Of a DNA stretch of 64,000 nt, positions 1 through 8,364 are shown piece by piece. The stretch is from an uncultured Thiohalocapsa sp. (GTDB lineage: Bacteria > Pseudomonadota > Gammaproteobacteria > Chromatiales > Chromatiaceae), in assembly GCF_913062725.1 (NCBI RefSeq), contig NZ_CAJXWY010000010.1:17153-81152 (forward strand). Reading direction: 5' to 3'. Below the pieces are notes generated by a model. The model was not told the origin of the DNA and did not search any database. It saw only the letters and a list, made by a program, of their open reading frames with translations. Each line of letters starts with the position of its first letter. The stretch's first letter is position 1. Both the position numbers and the translations under genes were made by a program.

Positions 1-473
1 ACGGCAACAACAATACCTGGTGTCAGGATAATGCCAGCGGTTGGCTCGACTGGACGCTCGCCGAGACCAACGCCGACATGGTGCGCTTCACGGCAGGGCT
101 CATCGCACTTCGCAAGCGCCACCGCAGCCTGCGCCGACGGCACTTCCTGACCGACGCTGACATCACTTGGCAGGGTCTCGACGGTGGTCCGCCGGCCTGG
201 GATGCGCCGTCGTGCCGCGAGCTGGCTTTTACGCTTCAGGGCCGCGGCGCCGGCGAGCCGCCGCTGCACGTGCTGATGAATTTCGGCGCCAAGGCGCGGA
301 CCTGCCGGTTGCCGCCGCCGGTGGCCGACTGGCGCTGGGCCATCGCCGTGGATACCGCCGCACCGTCGCCGCGGGATCTCATCGCGCCCGCGGCCCAGCA
401 CAGCATCGCCGCCCGGCGCTGGCGCCTCGGTGCCCGCAGTGTGCTGGTGCTGGAGGGGTGTGCGCGCAGTTGA
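1..473 (+). CDS. glgX: Glycogen debranching enzyme GlgX, C-terminal end (partial)
   Basis: The reading frame is open from base 3 and already inside a protein, so the gene begins outside the window. The first residues, GNNNTWCQDN followed by a W-L-D-W motif, match the conserved block of GlgX/isoamylase-type GH13 enzymes (GNNNTYCQDN in the family), which hydrolyse alpha-1,6 branches of limit-trimmed glycogen. About 155 residues remain, covering the end of the catalytic barrel and the beta-sandwich tail. The glycogen synthase and DUF4912 genes just downstream on the same strand support a glycogen locus. The intact length and the active-site residues cannot be seen. TreX or another isoamylase is the alternative. 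Confidence 0.85.
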   Translation, partial: GNNNTWCQDNASGWLDWTLAETNADMVRFTAGLIALRKRHRSLRRRHFLTDADITWQGLDGGPPAWDAPSCRELAFTLQGRGAGEPPLHVLMNFGAKARTCRLPPPVADWRWAIAVDTAAPSPRDLIAPAAQHSIAARRWRLGARSVLVLEGCARS

Positions 474-564
474 TGATGGGCCGTCGAAGGGCCGTCCCGG
501 ATGTGGTCCGGATCGCACCGCGGTGGTCACGTCGAGGACAGGCGCTGGGCCGGTGCTGATCGGC

Positions 565-1488
565 ATGCGATCACTGCGCTCACAGTCGTTGCACGGTGGT
601 CTGCCGACGACGCAGGCCCGCGTCGCCCGCCAACCTGAGGCCTTGGGCCGGGCCTTTGCCAGCTTCGGAGAGATCGTCCAAGGGCGCCGCCGCGACGGCG
701 AAGACTTTCTCATCACCCTGCCCGTGGATCTCTGGAGCCATTGTGGCGTGTGCTGGGCAGCCGGCGCCGGGCCATCGCGAGTGGAAGCGCCGCTGGTCAA
801 GTCGCGCCGCCTCGCCGAGGCGCTGCTGCGGCTGCTGGGACTGGAGACGGGCATCCGGCTGCGCATCCGCTTGACGCGGGATATGCCCATCGGCAAAGGG
901 CTCAGCTCCAGCACCGCGGACATGCTCGCCGTTCTGCGGGCCTGCCAGGCATGCTTCGGGGTGACGCTGAGCAAGTCCCGTATCTCCCGCTTGTTCGCCG
1001 GCATCGAGCCCCATGATGCCCTGCATTACCCCACCAGTGTGGCCTACAACCACCGGCGCGGACGTCTGTTGCGGTATTTCGGCTATACGCCTGACTATCG
1101 GATCCTGGCGGTGGACGCCGGCGGTTATGTCTGTACCCAGGCCTACAATCAGATGCTCGTCTTCGAGGCCGGCATGCTGTCGGCCTACGACGCGCTCTAT
1201 CGCGAGGCGGCGACCGCCTTCGCAGCGCGTGACGATGCGGCCATCGCCCGTTGTGCCACGCGCTCGGCGGCGCTGCATGTGCAGCGGACCAACAACGCTT
1301 TCCTGCGCCGCCTGCTGGCCCAGACCGGGCACTGTGGCGTGCTCGGCCTGGTGGGTGCGCACAGCGGCACCTGCGGCGGCCTGCTGTTGCCGGGTGACGC
1401 CGACGATGACACCCTCGCGCGGCTCACGGCGAGGGTCGCGCCTCTGGGCACGCCGTTCCAGGTCCGCACCCTGCGGTGGCCCGGCTGA
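565..1488 (+). CDS. PduX-like GHMP kinase (L-threonine kinase family)
   Basis: The GHMP-kinase ATP loop is clear as PIGKGLSSSTADMLA, preceded by an N-terminal FGEIVQG motif and a LPVDLW segment as in PduX-type L-threonine kinases. PduX makes L-threonine-O-3-phosphate for the aminopropanol arm of cobalamin. A phototroph needs cobalamin for bacteriochlorophyll synthesis, so the role fits, but no other cobalamin gene lies nearby. The ATG at 565 gives 307 residues. The frame is open further upstream and a GTG at 553 is possible; neither start has a strong ribosome-binding site. It sits 90 bases after glgX, between glycogen genes. Another GHMP kinase of unknown substrate is the main alternative. 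Confidence 0.6.
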   Translation: MRSLRSQSLHGGLPTTQARVARQPEALGRAFASFGEIVQGRRRDGEDFLITLPVDLWSHCGVCWAAGAGPSRVEAPLVKSRRLAEALLRLLGLETGIRLRIRLTRDMPIGKGLSSSTADMLAVLRACQACFGVTLSKSRISRLFAGIEPHDALHYPTSVAYNHRRGRLLRYFGYTPDYRILAVDAGGYVCTQAYNQMLVFEAGMLSAYDALYREAATAFAARDDAAIARCATRSAALHVQRTNNAFLRRLLAQTGHCGVLGLVGAHSGTCGGLLLPGDADDDTLARLTARVAPLGTPFQVRTLRWPG

Positions 1489-2014
1489 GCATGGGTGGGG
1501 ACGCATCCCATGACCCACTGGGTGCGCCGGCGCATGGCGCACCGGGGTCAATTCGCCAATGCCCTGTCGGATGGGGCACAATTCGCGGTTTGTTCTCCTG
1601 TGATGCGGCGCCGCGATGCTCGCCACCTATATGCCCTGCGCCCCCGGGTCCTCTTGCTGGACTCGGGCCCGGCTGACGAAGCTCATGGTGCCGACGGCGC
1701 TGACCCAAGTGCGTATCGACGCGTCCAGCAGCGTCTCGGCCGCGGATGAGGTCGCTTCAATCGGTGCGAGCACGGTGCCGGCTGTCATTGGTGCGCCCGG
1801 CGCTGGTGTGAGCGTCGGCACCAGGCGCCCCAGATCCGCGCAGCCTGGGCAGAGCGCCGCGGGCGACGCCGGAGCACGAGCCGGTGCGCAGGCCGGGCAG
1901 CACCCGCAGAGACCGGTCGCGGACCGGGGCCGGGTCGCCGGCATCGCCGAGCGGGCACCCGGGAGTCGGCGCTGATCGTGTGCGGCTGTCTCTTCAGTCG
2001 CGGTGGGGGCCGCC
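1489..2014 (+). other. Intergenic stretch with no convincing gene
   Basis: About 525 bases lie between the GHMP kinase and the DUF4912 gene. Open frames exist on both strands, but they are compositionally biased, lack recognisable motifs and overlap each other. An 8-bp perfect inverted repeat (GGTGCGCC at 1521, GGCGCACC at 1536, 7-base loop) could form a hairpin after the kinase gene, but no T-run follows. The octamer CAATTCGC occurs twice about 40 bases apart, flanking an imperfect TGCCC/GGGCA inverted repeat. No promoter or RNA gene is recognised. Confidence 0.4.
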
Positions 2015-3178
2015 ATGGATAGTGTGCACGGCGCCGGCAAGTCGCCTGGGACAGCGGCGCAGGTCGCGTCGGATCCGACGCTGATGGGGCCTCGCATCCG
2101 CCCGGGCAGCGACTTTCCAGACACGAGCACGGGCACTCACCTCGTGCTCTATCAGGCCAGAGACGGCGCGGTCCATCTGCGTTGGCGGATCGACGCCGCC
2201 CACCTTGCGCATGTCCGGGCCGGCTTCGGCGACACCGATGCGCATCCGTTGCTGAGGCTGCACCAAACCGACGCCGTGGGGGGTGAGCGGCTGGTGGCGG
2301 ACGTCTGCTTCGCGACCGATGCGGATGCGCAGAACGGCTACGCCCGCTACGACGGCAGCGATGCCGTCGGGCGCTTGCGGGCGGAGATCGGCCTCGCCAG
2401 CGCCGATGGCGGCTGGCTGTTGATTGCCCGCTCCAATGGCCTGCTCGCCGCGGGCCGGGCGGATGGACGGCGTTTGCCTGTGGTGTCAACGGCGCTGGCC
2501 ACCGCAACGTTTGCTGACGGGGCCGCGGCCATCGGCGCCGCCGAGCCGGCTGCGGCGGCGGTGAGCGTAGAGAAGACCACGGAGCCGCTGCATCTGGCAC
2601 CCGAATTTCCGCTCGTGGAGCCGCTGCCGTCGGCGCCCGTCGCATCGGCGCAGCCCGCCGGGGGGCCAGGATTGGCTGGCGGGTTGGACGCCGGGCCGAG
2701 GACCGGCGACGGGACCGGGCAGGGAGGCCCTCGCAGCGGGCTGAGTGGCGGCGCGCCCCGCCGCGCTGATCCGAGCCTCGGCTCCGCCGCCGGGCAGACC
2801 CGAAAGGGGCACGCCATGGGCGCCGGCCCGCCGGGCGCTGCACAGGCCCCCGAGCCGCCGCCCGGCGGTGTGGTGCCAAGGTTGGAGGTGCGCCGGCCAC
2901 CACCGCCGGCGGCGCCGGCCCTGCCATCGCCGTCGCCGACGGCGGGCAGCGGCCCCTTGCGTGCCTGTGCGGACGGCGCCAGCCTGCGTGCCGAGCTGGT
3001 GCTGCACGGCAGCGCGCCGCCGCACACCCTGCTCGACTTGGGAGGGCATCCTTACCGGGTGGGCACCGGCGGGCGTTTTGTGCTGCACGTCCCCATTGGT
3101 GAGCACCAGGTCATCATGCGCGTGCTCGCGGCGCTGCCGCAGTTACCGGTGGCGCGGCGTGACGAGGAGACGCCCTGA
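2015..3178 (+). CDS. DUF4912 domain protein in the glycogen locus
   Basis: Residues about 25-140 carry the features of DUF4912: a THLVLYQARDGAVHLRW strand followed by a section ending in a GGWLLIARSN strand. In this family an aromatic/Arg-rich sandwich is thought to bind carbohydrate, and the proteins are often encoded near DUF1957 or glycogen enzymes. Residues about 180-310 are low-complexity Pro/Ala/Gly linker. The last 70 residues (from ELVLHGSAPPHTLLDLGG to IGEHQVIMRVL) look like a second small beta domain. The first ATG is used; an in-frame GTG 12 bases upstream is an alternative. The position directly before glgA suggests a structural or regulatory role in polysaccharide metabolism, which is inference. 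Confidence 0.6.
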   Translation: MDSVHGAGKSPGTAAQVASDPTLMGPRIRPGSDFPDTSTGTHLVLYQARDGAVHLRWRIDAAHLAHVRAGFGDTDAHPLLRLHQTDAVGGERLVADVCFATDADAQNGYARYDGSDAVGRLRAEIGLASADGGWLLIARSNGLLAAGRADGRRLPVVSTALATATFADGAAAIGAAEPAAAAVSVEKTTEPLHLAPEFPLVEPLPSAPVASAQPAGGPGLAGGLDAGPRTGDGTGQGGPRSGLSGGAPRRADPSLGSAAGQTRKGHAMGAGPPGAAQAPEPPPGGVVPRLEVRRPPPPAAPALPSPSPTAGSGPLRACADGASLRAELVLHGSAPPHTLLDLGGHPYRVGTGGRFVLHVPIGEHQVIMRVLAALPQLPVARRDEETP

Positions 3179-3404
3179 TGAGGCACCCGGCTGATACGGC
3201 CCATCCTGATGCGACTCGGCCAGGTTCGGTCCGGCGCGCAGACGTCGGCAGCGGCGCCGGCACGACGCGTATAATCGGCCGCCGAAACGCACCATCAAGC
3301 CAACCGCCCGCCGCTGTACCGGCCGGGCCTCACCGTGGCCGTCACCCGGACAGGCCGTGTCGTGGGCCGGCCGCCGATGGCCGGCACGAGCCAAGGACCG
3401 CCGT

Positions 3405-4871
3405 ATGTTCATTGTCATGGCCAGCCCAGAATGTGCGCCCATAGCCAAGGCCGGGGGGCTCGGCGACTTCGTGCACGGCCTCTGCCGGGAGCTGAGCAGC
3501 CGCGGCCATGCGGTGGAACTGGTGCTGCCCAAGTACGACAGCCTGCGCTTTGACCGCATCCAGGGGCTGCATAAGGTCTACGGCGACCTCTGGGTGCCGT
3601 TCTACGATAAGGCCATCCGGTGCGACGTGGAATACGGCGAAGTGGACGGTATTGCGTGCTTCTTCATCGACGCCCACGGCGAGCACAGGTTCTTCCATCG
3701 CGGCAAGATCTACGGCGACGCCGACGACCCGGAGCGCTTTGCGTTTTTCTCCCGGGCGGTGATGGAGTTTCTGTACAAGTCCGGTCGTCATCCGGACATC
3801 ATTCATTGCAACGATTGGCACACCGGACTCATGCCGGTGCTGCTGTACGAGATCTACGCCGGGCTCGGCATGGATCGCAGCCGCGTGTGCTACTCGCTGC
3901 ACAACGTGGGGCACCAAGGCTGGACCGGCCCGCAGGTGCTGCAGATGAACCGCCTGGACGCCGCTCGCCTCATGGTGCCCGAGCGGTTGCGCGATCCCGG
4001 CAATCCCGGCGCGGTGAATCTGATGAAAGGCGGCATCGTCTTCTCCAACTTCGTCACCACCGTCTCGCCGCGCTACGCCTGGGAAATTCAGCACACCGAG
4101 CAGGGCATGGGCCTGCAGGCCGTGCTGCAGACGCATGATCACAAGTTCGGCGGCGTGCTGAACGGCATCGACTACGACACCTGGAATCCGGAGGTGGACG
4201 GTCATCTGCCGGTGCACTTCGGGCCGCAGACGCTCCCGGAGAAGGCCAAATGCACGGCGGCGCTGCGCGCGCGCACGGGGCTCGCCGATGCGTTCAAGCC
4301 CATCGTCGCGGTGGTGAGCCGGCTCGACAAGCAAAAGGGTGTGGCGCTCATCCGCCACGGCATCGACTATGCGCTGGCGCAGGGCTGTCAGTGCGTGCTG
4401 CTCGGCAGCGCCTCCTCGCCGGAGGTCGATGCCGAGTTCTCACGCCTCAAGCATGAGACGGATGCAAGCCCCGACTGCCACCTAGCGCTTGGCTATGACG
4501 AAGACCTGGCGCACCTGATCTACGCCGGCGCGGACATGATACTGATCCCGAGCGTCTACGAGCCCTGCGGGCTGACGCAGATGATTGCCATGAAGTACGG
4601 CTGCGTCCCCATCGCAAGGCGCGTCGGCGGGCTCGCGGATACGGTGTTCGACGCCAACTACTCAGACCGGCCGTTCGAGGAGCGCAACGGCTATGTCTTC
4701 GACGACTACACCTATGCCGGCCTGGAATCCGCGCTCGGCCGGGCCATCGGGCTGTGGCAGCGCTATCCGGAATACTTCCGCCAGCTGCGGCTGAACGGTA
4801 TGCGCCAGGATCACTCTTGGAACGTCCCCGGGCAGCACTACCTCGACATCTACAACCACATCCGCGTCTGA
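3405..4871 (+). CDS. glgA: Glycogen synthase (GT5)
   Basis: This ADP-glucose (or UDP-glucose) alpha-1,4-glucosyltransferase elongates glycogen. The N-terminus MASPECAPIAKAGGLGDFV holds the KxGGL substrate-binding motif of GT5 enzymes. Later blocks include IIHCNDWHTGLMPVLLYEIY, the VSRLDKQKG strand of the C-terminal Rossmann domain and the sugar-nucleotide motif PSVYEPCGLTQMIAMKYG. The 488-residue length is normal. The ATG at 3405 places KAGGLGD near residue 12, where the family has it; the frame is open upstream but that extension has no homology pattern. Together with glgX and the DUF4912 gene it forms a glycogen synthesis and turnover locus. Confidence 0.93.
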   Translation: MFIVMASPECAPIAKAGGLGDFVHGLCRELSSRGHAVELVLPKYDSLRFDRIQGLHKVYGDLWVPFYDKAIRCDVEYGEVDGIACFFIDAHGEHRFFHRGKIYGDADDPERFAFFSRAVMEFLYKSGRHPDIIHCNDWHTGLMPVLLYEIYAGLGMDRSRVCYSLHNVGHQGWTGPQVLQMNRLDAARLMVPERLRDPGNPGAVNLMKGGIVFSNFVTTVSPRYAWEIQHTEQGMGLQAVLQTHDHKFGGVLNGIDYDTWNPEVDGHLPVHFGPQTLPEKAKCTAALRARTGLADAFKPIVAVVSRLDKQKGVALIRHGIDYALAQGCQCVLLGSASSPEVDAEFSRLKHETDASPDCHLALGYDEDLAHLIYAGADMILIPSVYEPCGLTQMIAMKYGCVPIARRVGGLADTVFDANYSDRPFEERNGYVFDDYTYAGLESALGRAIGLWQRYPEYFRQLRLNGMRQDHSWNVPGQHYLDIYNHIRV

Positions 4872-5035
4872 CGCTGTGTGCATGGGATCGGGCGCATACG
4901 CGCCTGGTGATCCCAGCGCCGACCCGAGTCCCCGCCGATCCCGATGCGACGTGGCGTTTCGGGGCCGCATGGCTGTCGCCCGGCGATGCCACGGGTCGGC
5001 GCCGGCACGCCAGCGGTATCCGCGACTCCCGATTC

Positions 5036-6481
5036 ATGACCGACACCATCCACATCGAGCCGCTGCCCTATGGTGCCGACACCGCGGCGCTCTTCGCCGC
5101 CGTGGCCGCGGAGCCGTGGGCGGTGTTCCTGGATAGCAACGCCGATCGCGCCGTCGGCGGGCGCTGGGATATCGTCGCGTTGGCGCCGCGGGTGACGCTG
5201 CGCACCACAGGCGCCGTGACCGAGATTCGCGCGGGGAACAGGCGTTGGTCCAGCAGGGACGACCCGCTGGCGTTGCTGCGCGGGGCCCTCGGGCCGCCTG
5301 TGCCTGCGGCGGCATCCGGGCTGCCCTTCGTCGGCGGCGCCATCGGCTGGCTCGGCTATGATCTGGCGCGGCGCTTCGAGCGGCTTGGGCTCAGCAGCCC
5401 CATCGCGCCGGGCGTGCCGCAGCTTGCGATGGGCCTCTATGATTGGGCGCTGGTGGTGGACCACCATGAGCAGGCGAGCTGGCTGGTGGGCCGCGGCGAC
5501 AGCGCTGATCCGCGCCGCCAGCGGCTGCGGCGCTTGGCGGCCGCCCGGCCGAAGCAGGCCGGCGCGGCGGCCGGGCCCATGCTCCGTGTCACCGGCCGAC
5601 TCACCAGCGACATGGACCAGTCCGGCTATCGCCGGCGTTTCGCCGCGGTGCAGGACTATATCCAGGCCGGTGACTGCTATCAGGTGAATCTGGCCCGGCG
5701 CTGGTCGGTGCCGGTGGCGGGTGATCCCTGGCTCGCCTACGCCATCCTGCGCCAGATCAACCCCGCCCCCTTCGCCGCCTATCTGAACACGCCGGGCATG
5801 CGGGTGCTCTCCGCCTCGCCCGAGCGCTTCCTGGCGCTGCGTGACGGGCTGGTGGAGACCCGCCCCATCAAGGGTACGGCGGCGCGCGCCCGGGACCCGG
5901 CGCGCGACCGGGCGCTGGCACAACGGCTCGCGGCGAGTGAAAAGGACCGCGCCGAGAACTTAATGATCGTGGACCTGCTGCGCAACGATCTCGGGCGCTG
6001 CTGCGAGACCGGCAGCGTGCGGGTGCCGGAGCTGTTCAAGGTGGAGTCCTACGCCGGCGTGCATCATCTCGTCAGCAGTATCACCGCCCGCCTGCGCGCC
6101 GATGCCGACGCCGCCGCGCTGCTGCGGGCCTGCTTTCCCGGCGGCTCCATCACCGGCGCGCCGAAGATCCGCACCATGCAGATCATCGACGCGCTGGAGG
6201 GCGCACCCCGCGGCGTCTACTGCGGCAGCATCGGCTATCTCGGTTACGACGGCGCCATGGACACCAACATCGCCATCCGCACCGCCAGCGTCGCCGATGG
6301 TCGCCTCGACTTTTGTGCCGGCGGCGGCCTGGTGGCGGACTCGGACTGCGAGGCCGAATGGGCCGAAATCGGTCTCAAGGCGCGGGCGATGCTCGAGCTG
6401 ATCAACGCACTGACGGATGCGTCGGGGCCGGTGGCGGCGGCGGACCGGCGCGCGCGCCCGCTGCCTGGCGAGGGTCCCTGA
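5036..6481 (+). CDS. pabB: Aminodeoxychorismate synthase component I
   Basis: PabB converts chorismate and ammonia to 4-amino-4-deoxychorismate for folate. The chorismate-binding domain shows RPIKGTAARARDPARDRALA; the Lys in PIKGT is the mark of PabB, since anthranilate synthase TrpE has PIAGT. DLLRNDLGR, ESYAGVHHLVSSI, GGSITGAPKIRTMQIID and the final CAGGGLVADSD are also present. The ATG gives 481 residues, and the motif spacing is that of the family. The glutamine amidotransferase partner PabA is not in this window. The gene starts 160 bases after glgA and may be read with it. The N-terminal 130 residues are the usual poorly conserved TrpE/PabB N-domain. Confidence 0.9.
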   Translation: MTDTIHIEPLPYGADTAALFAAVAAEPWAVFLDSNADRAVGGRWDIVALAPRVTLRTTGAVTEIRAGNRRWSSRDDPLALLRGALGPPVPAAASGLPFVGGAIGWLGYDLARRFERLGLSSPIAPGVPQLAMGLYDWALVVDHHEQASWLVGRGDSADPRRQRLRRLAAARPKQAGAAAGPMLRVTGRLTSDMDQSGYRRRFAAVQDYIQAGDCYQVNLARRWSVPVAGDPWLAYAILRQINPAPFAAYLNTPGMRVLSASPERFLALRDGLVETRPIKGTAARARDPARDRALAQRLAASEKDRAENLMIVDLLRNDLGRCCETGSVRVPELFKVESYAGVHHLVSSITARLRADADAAALLRACFPGGSITGAPKIRTMQIIDALEGAPRGVYCGSIGYLGYDGAMDTNIAIRTASVADGRLDFCAGGGLVADSDCEAEWAEIGLKARAMLELINALTDASGPVAAADRRARPLPGEGP

Positions 6482-6647
6482 GCCGGGCGCCGGCGCTGTG
6501 TCGCGCACGTCGCAGCGGCGAGCGCCGCCGCGGCTCACCCGCGACGCCGGTCGCGGGCGTATCACGGCGGCCTGGATGTGTGATGTGGCCGGCGCCCCGC
6601 GTTTTCAGGCACCGACGCGCGGCGCGCCGGCGATGGCGCCCCGCCCT

Positions 6648-6965
6648 TCAGTTGCGCAGCGCCCGGGGTTGATAGCGACCACCAGCGAGGTCGCCGAAGA
6701 GCTCGCCGAGCAGGGGGTGGTGGATGGGCTGGCCGCTGGTATCGGCCTCCAGGTTGCGCTCGGCGACATAGGTCTCGTGCTCGGCGCCGTCCACCAGAAC
6801 CCGATACCAGGGCTGATCCTTGGGCGGACGGGATCTGGCGACCTGCTCGTACCAGGCGGCGCTGCCGCAAAAGACCGGGTCGGCGTCGACGATGACGCCG
6901 CGGTAATCGAACAGGCGATGGTGCACGAGTTGACCGATGTGGAAGCGGGCGGCGGTGGTGGTCAT
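6648..6965 (-). CDS. hspQ: Heat shock protein HspQ
   Basis: The 105 residues show the YccV/HspQ fold: FHIGQLVHHRLFDYRGVIVD near the start, a central PWYRVLVDGAEHETYVAERNL and a C-terminal IHHPLLGELF. HspQ binds hemimethylated oriC DNA and, in enterobacteria, acts as a specificity-enhancing factor for Lon protease. The start is well set by a GGAGG about eight bases before the ATG. It is divergent from pqiA, with a shared control region of about 118 bases. No unambiguous sigma-32 promoter could be read there. Length and motifs match the family. Confidence 0.88.
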   Translation of the reverse strand: MTTTAARFHIGQLVHHRLFDYRGVIVDADPVFCGSAAWYEQVARSRPPKDQPWYRVLVDGAEHETYVAERNLEADTSGQPIHHPLLGELFGDLAGGRYQPRALRN

Positions 6966-7083
6966 GGTTGAATCCTCCGGTCAGTGACAAGATTGAACCT
7001 TCACGATACCAACTGCATGCCATCGGGGTCATGACATTGTCCCCGGGCAGTGCCCAAGCCTGCCCCGCGTATACTCCCTCGCC

Positions 7084-8364
7084 ATGTCCGCGGATGCCCC
7101 GACCCTCTGCCCCGAGTGCGATCTGTTGCAGCAGAGCCCGCCGCTGCCGCCGGGCGGCACGTCCTGCTGCGCACGCTGCGGTCATACCCTGCACCGTGAC
7201 CGCCCCAACAGCGTCGACCGCACGCTGGCACTCACCATCACCGGCCTGGTGTTGTTCGCCATTGCCAACGCCTTTCCGTTCCTGTCGTTCGAGATGCGGG
7301 GGCGTATCACCGAGACCACCCTGATGACCGGCGTGTGGGATCTGGCGGCGCAGGGCAAGGGCGAGGTGGCCGCGGTGGTGCTGTTTACCAGCATCCTGGC
7401 CCCGGGTCTGCAGTTGGCGCTGTTGCTGGTGGTGCTGGCACCGCTGAAATGGGGTGGGCGGCTGCCGCCGGGCTTCCCGACCCTGTTCCGCTGGTTCAAG
7501 CGCCTGCTGCCCTGGGGCATGATAGATGTGTTCATGATCGGTATCCTGGTGTCCGTCGTGAAGCTGACGGACATGGCCCATATCGTGCCCGGTCTGTCGC
7601 TGTTCGCTTTCCTGCTGCTGATCTTCGTGCTGGCGGCGGCGCAGGCGGCGCTGGACCCGGACGCGGTCTGGGAACGCGTCCCGCTGCGGCCCGAGGTGCG
7701 CCACCTGCCCAACGCGCGTGAGGCGGTGGTCGCCTGCGATGTCTGCGAGCTGGTGGTGCCCGTGGCCGCCGTGGATCTGGATGCCCGCGGGCGATCGCGC
7801 TGCCCGCGCTGCACCGACGTGCTGCACCGGCGCAAGCCCGAGAGTCTGCAGCGCACGTGGGCGCTGGTGATCGCCGCCGCCCTGTGCTACCTGCCGGCCA
7901 ACCTGTATCCGGTAATGTCCGTCACCTCCCTCGGTAAGACTCAGGCGGACACCATTTTGAGCGGAGTGCTCTTTCTGCTGCATCACGGTATGTGGCCGCT
8001 CGCGATTATCTTATTCACAGCAAGTATCTTTGTGCCGCTTCTGAAGCTCTTGAGCCTGATGTTCCTGTTGCTGTCGGTGCAACTGCGCTCGCGCTGGCGC
8101 CCGCACGAGCGCACCAAGCTCTACCGCATCACCGAGGCCATCGGCCGCTGGTCCATGGTGGATGTCTATGTGGTGACCATCCTGGTGGCCCTGGTGCGGC
8201 TCGGCAATCTGGCCAGCATCGAGGCGCGGGCGGGGGCGGTGTTCTTCTGCGCCGTGGTGATCCTCACCATGTTCGCGGCCATGTCATTCGACCCCAGGCT
8301 CATCTGGGACGCACTGGAGCAGGAGCATGACGGAGCTGCAACGGTCCGATCCAACGCCGGCTGA
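7084..8364 (+). CDS. pqiA: Paraquat-inducible protein A family membrane protein
   Basis: PqiA/LetA-type inner-membrane protein of an MCE lipid-transport system. It has two repeats, each a zinc-ribbon (CPECDLL with CARCGHTL; then CDVCELV with CPRCTDVLHRR) followed by about four transmembrane helices. The second repeat carries CYLPANLYPVMSVTSLG and GRWSMVDVYVV, typical of the family; the first has FPFLSFEMRG and LPWGMIDVFMIG. The last codons overlap the next gene by 38 bases, so translation of pqiA and pqiB is coupled. The 426-residue length is normal. It is annotated by family; the transported lipid is not known from sequence. Confidence 0.9.
   Translation: MSADAPTLCPECDLLQQSPPLPPGGTSCCARCGHTLHRDRPNSVDRTLALTITGLVLFAIANAFPFLSFEMRGRITETTLMTGVWDLAAQGKGEVAAVVLFTSILAPGLQLALLLVVLAPLKWGGRLPPGFPTLFRWFKRLLPWGMIDVFMIGILVSVVKLTDMAHIVPGLSLFAFLLLIFVLAAAQAALDPDAVWERVPLRPEVRHLPNAREAVVACDVCELVVPVAAVDLDARGRSRCPRCTDVLHRRKPESLQRTWALVIAAALCYLPANLYPVMSVTSLGKTQADTILSGVLFLLHHGMWPLAIILFTASIFVPLLKLLSLMFLLLSVQLRSRWRPHERTKLYRITEAIGRWSMVDVYVVTILVALVRLGNLASIEARAGAVFFCAVVILTMFAAMSFDPRLIWDALEQEHDGAATVRSNAG

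Noticed and set aside
1521..1543. Terminator after the PduX-like gene
   Set aside because: The stem is perfect, but no T-run follows and the distance and loop do not single it out from other GC-rich palindromes.
1616..2136. Overlapping frames on both strands before the DUF4912 gene
   Set aside because: Neither has a motif, a good start signal or a consistent codon pattern; each could be an artefact of GC bias.
6562..7986. A 474-residue minus-strand frame across hspQ and pqiA
   Set aside because: HspQ and PqiA motifs are in other frames; this one is compositionally biased antisense.
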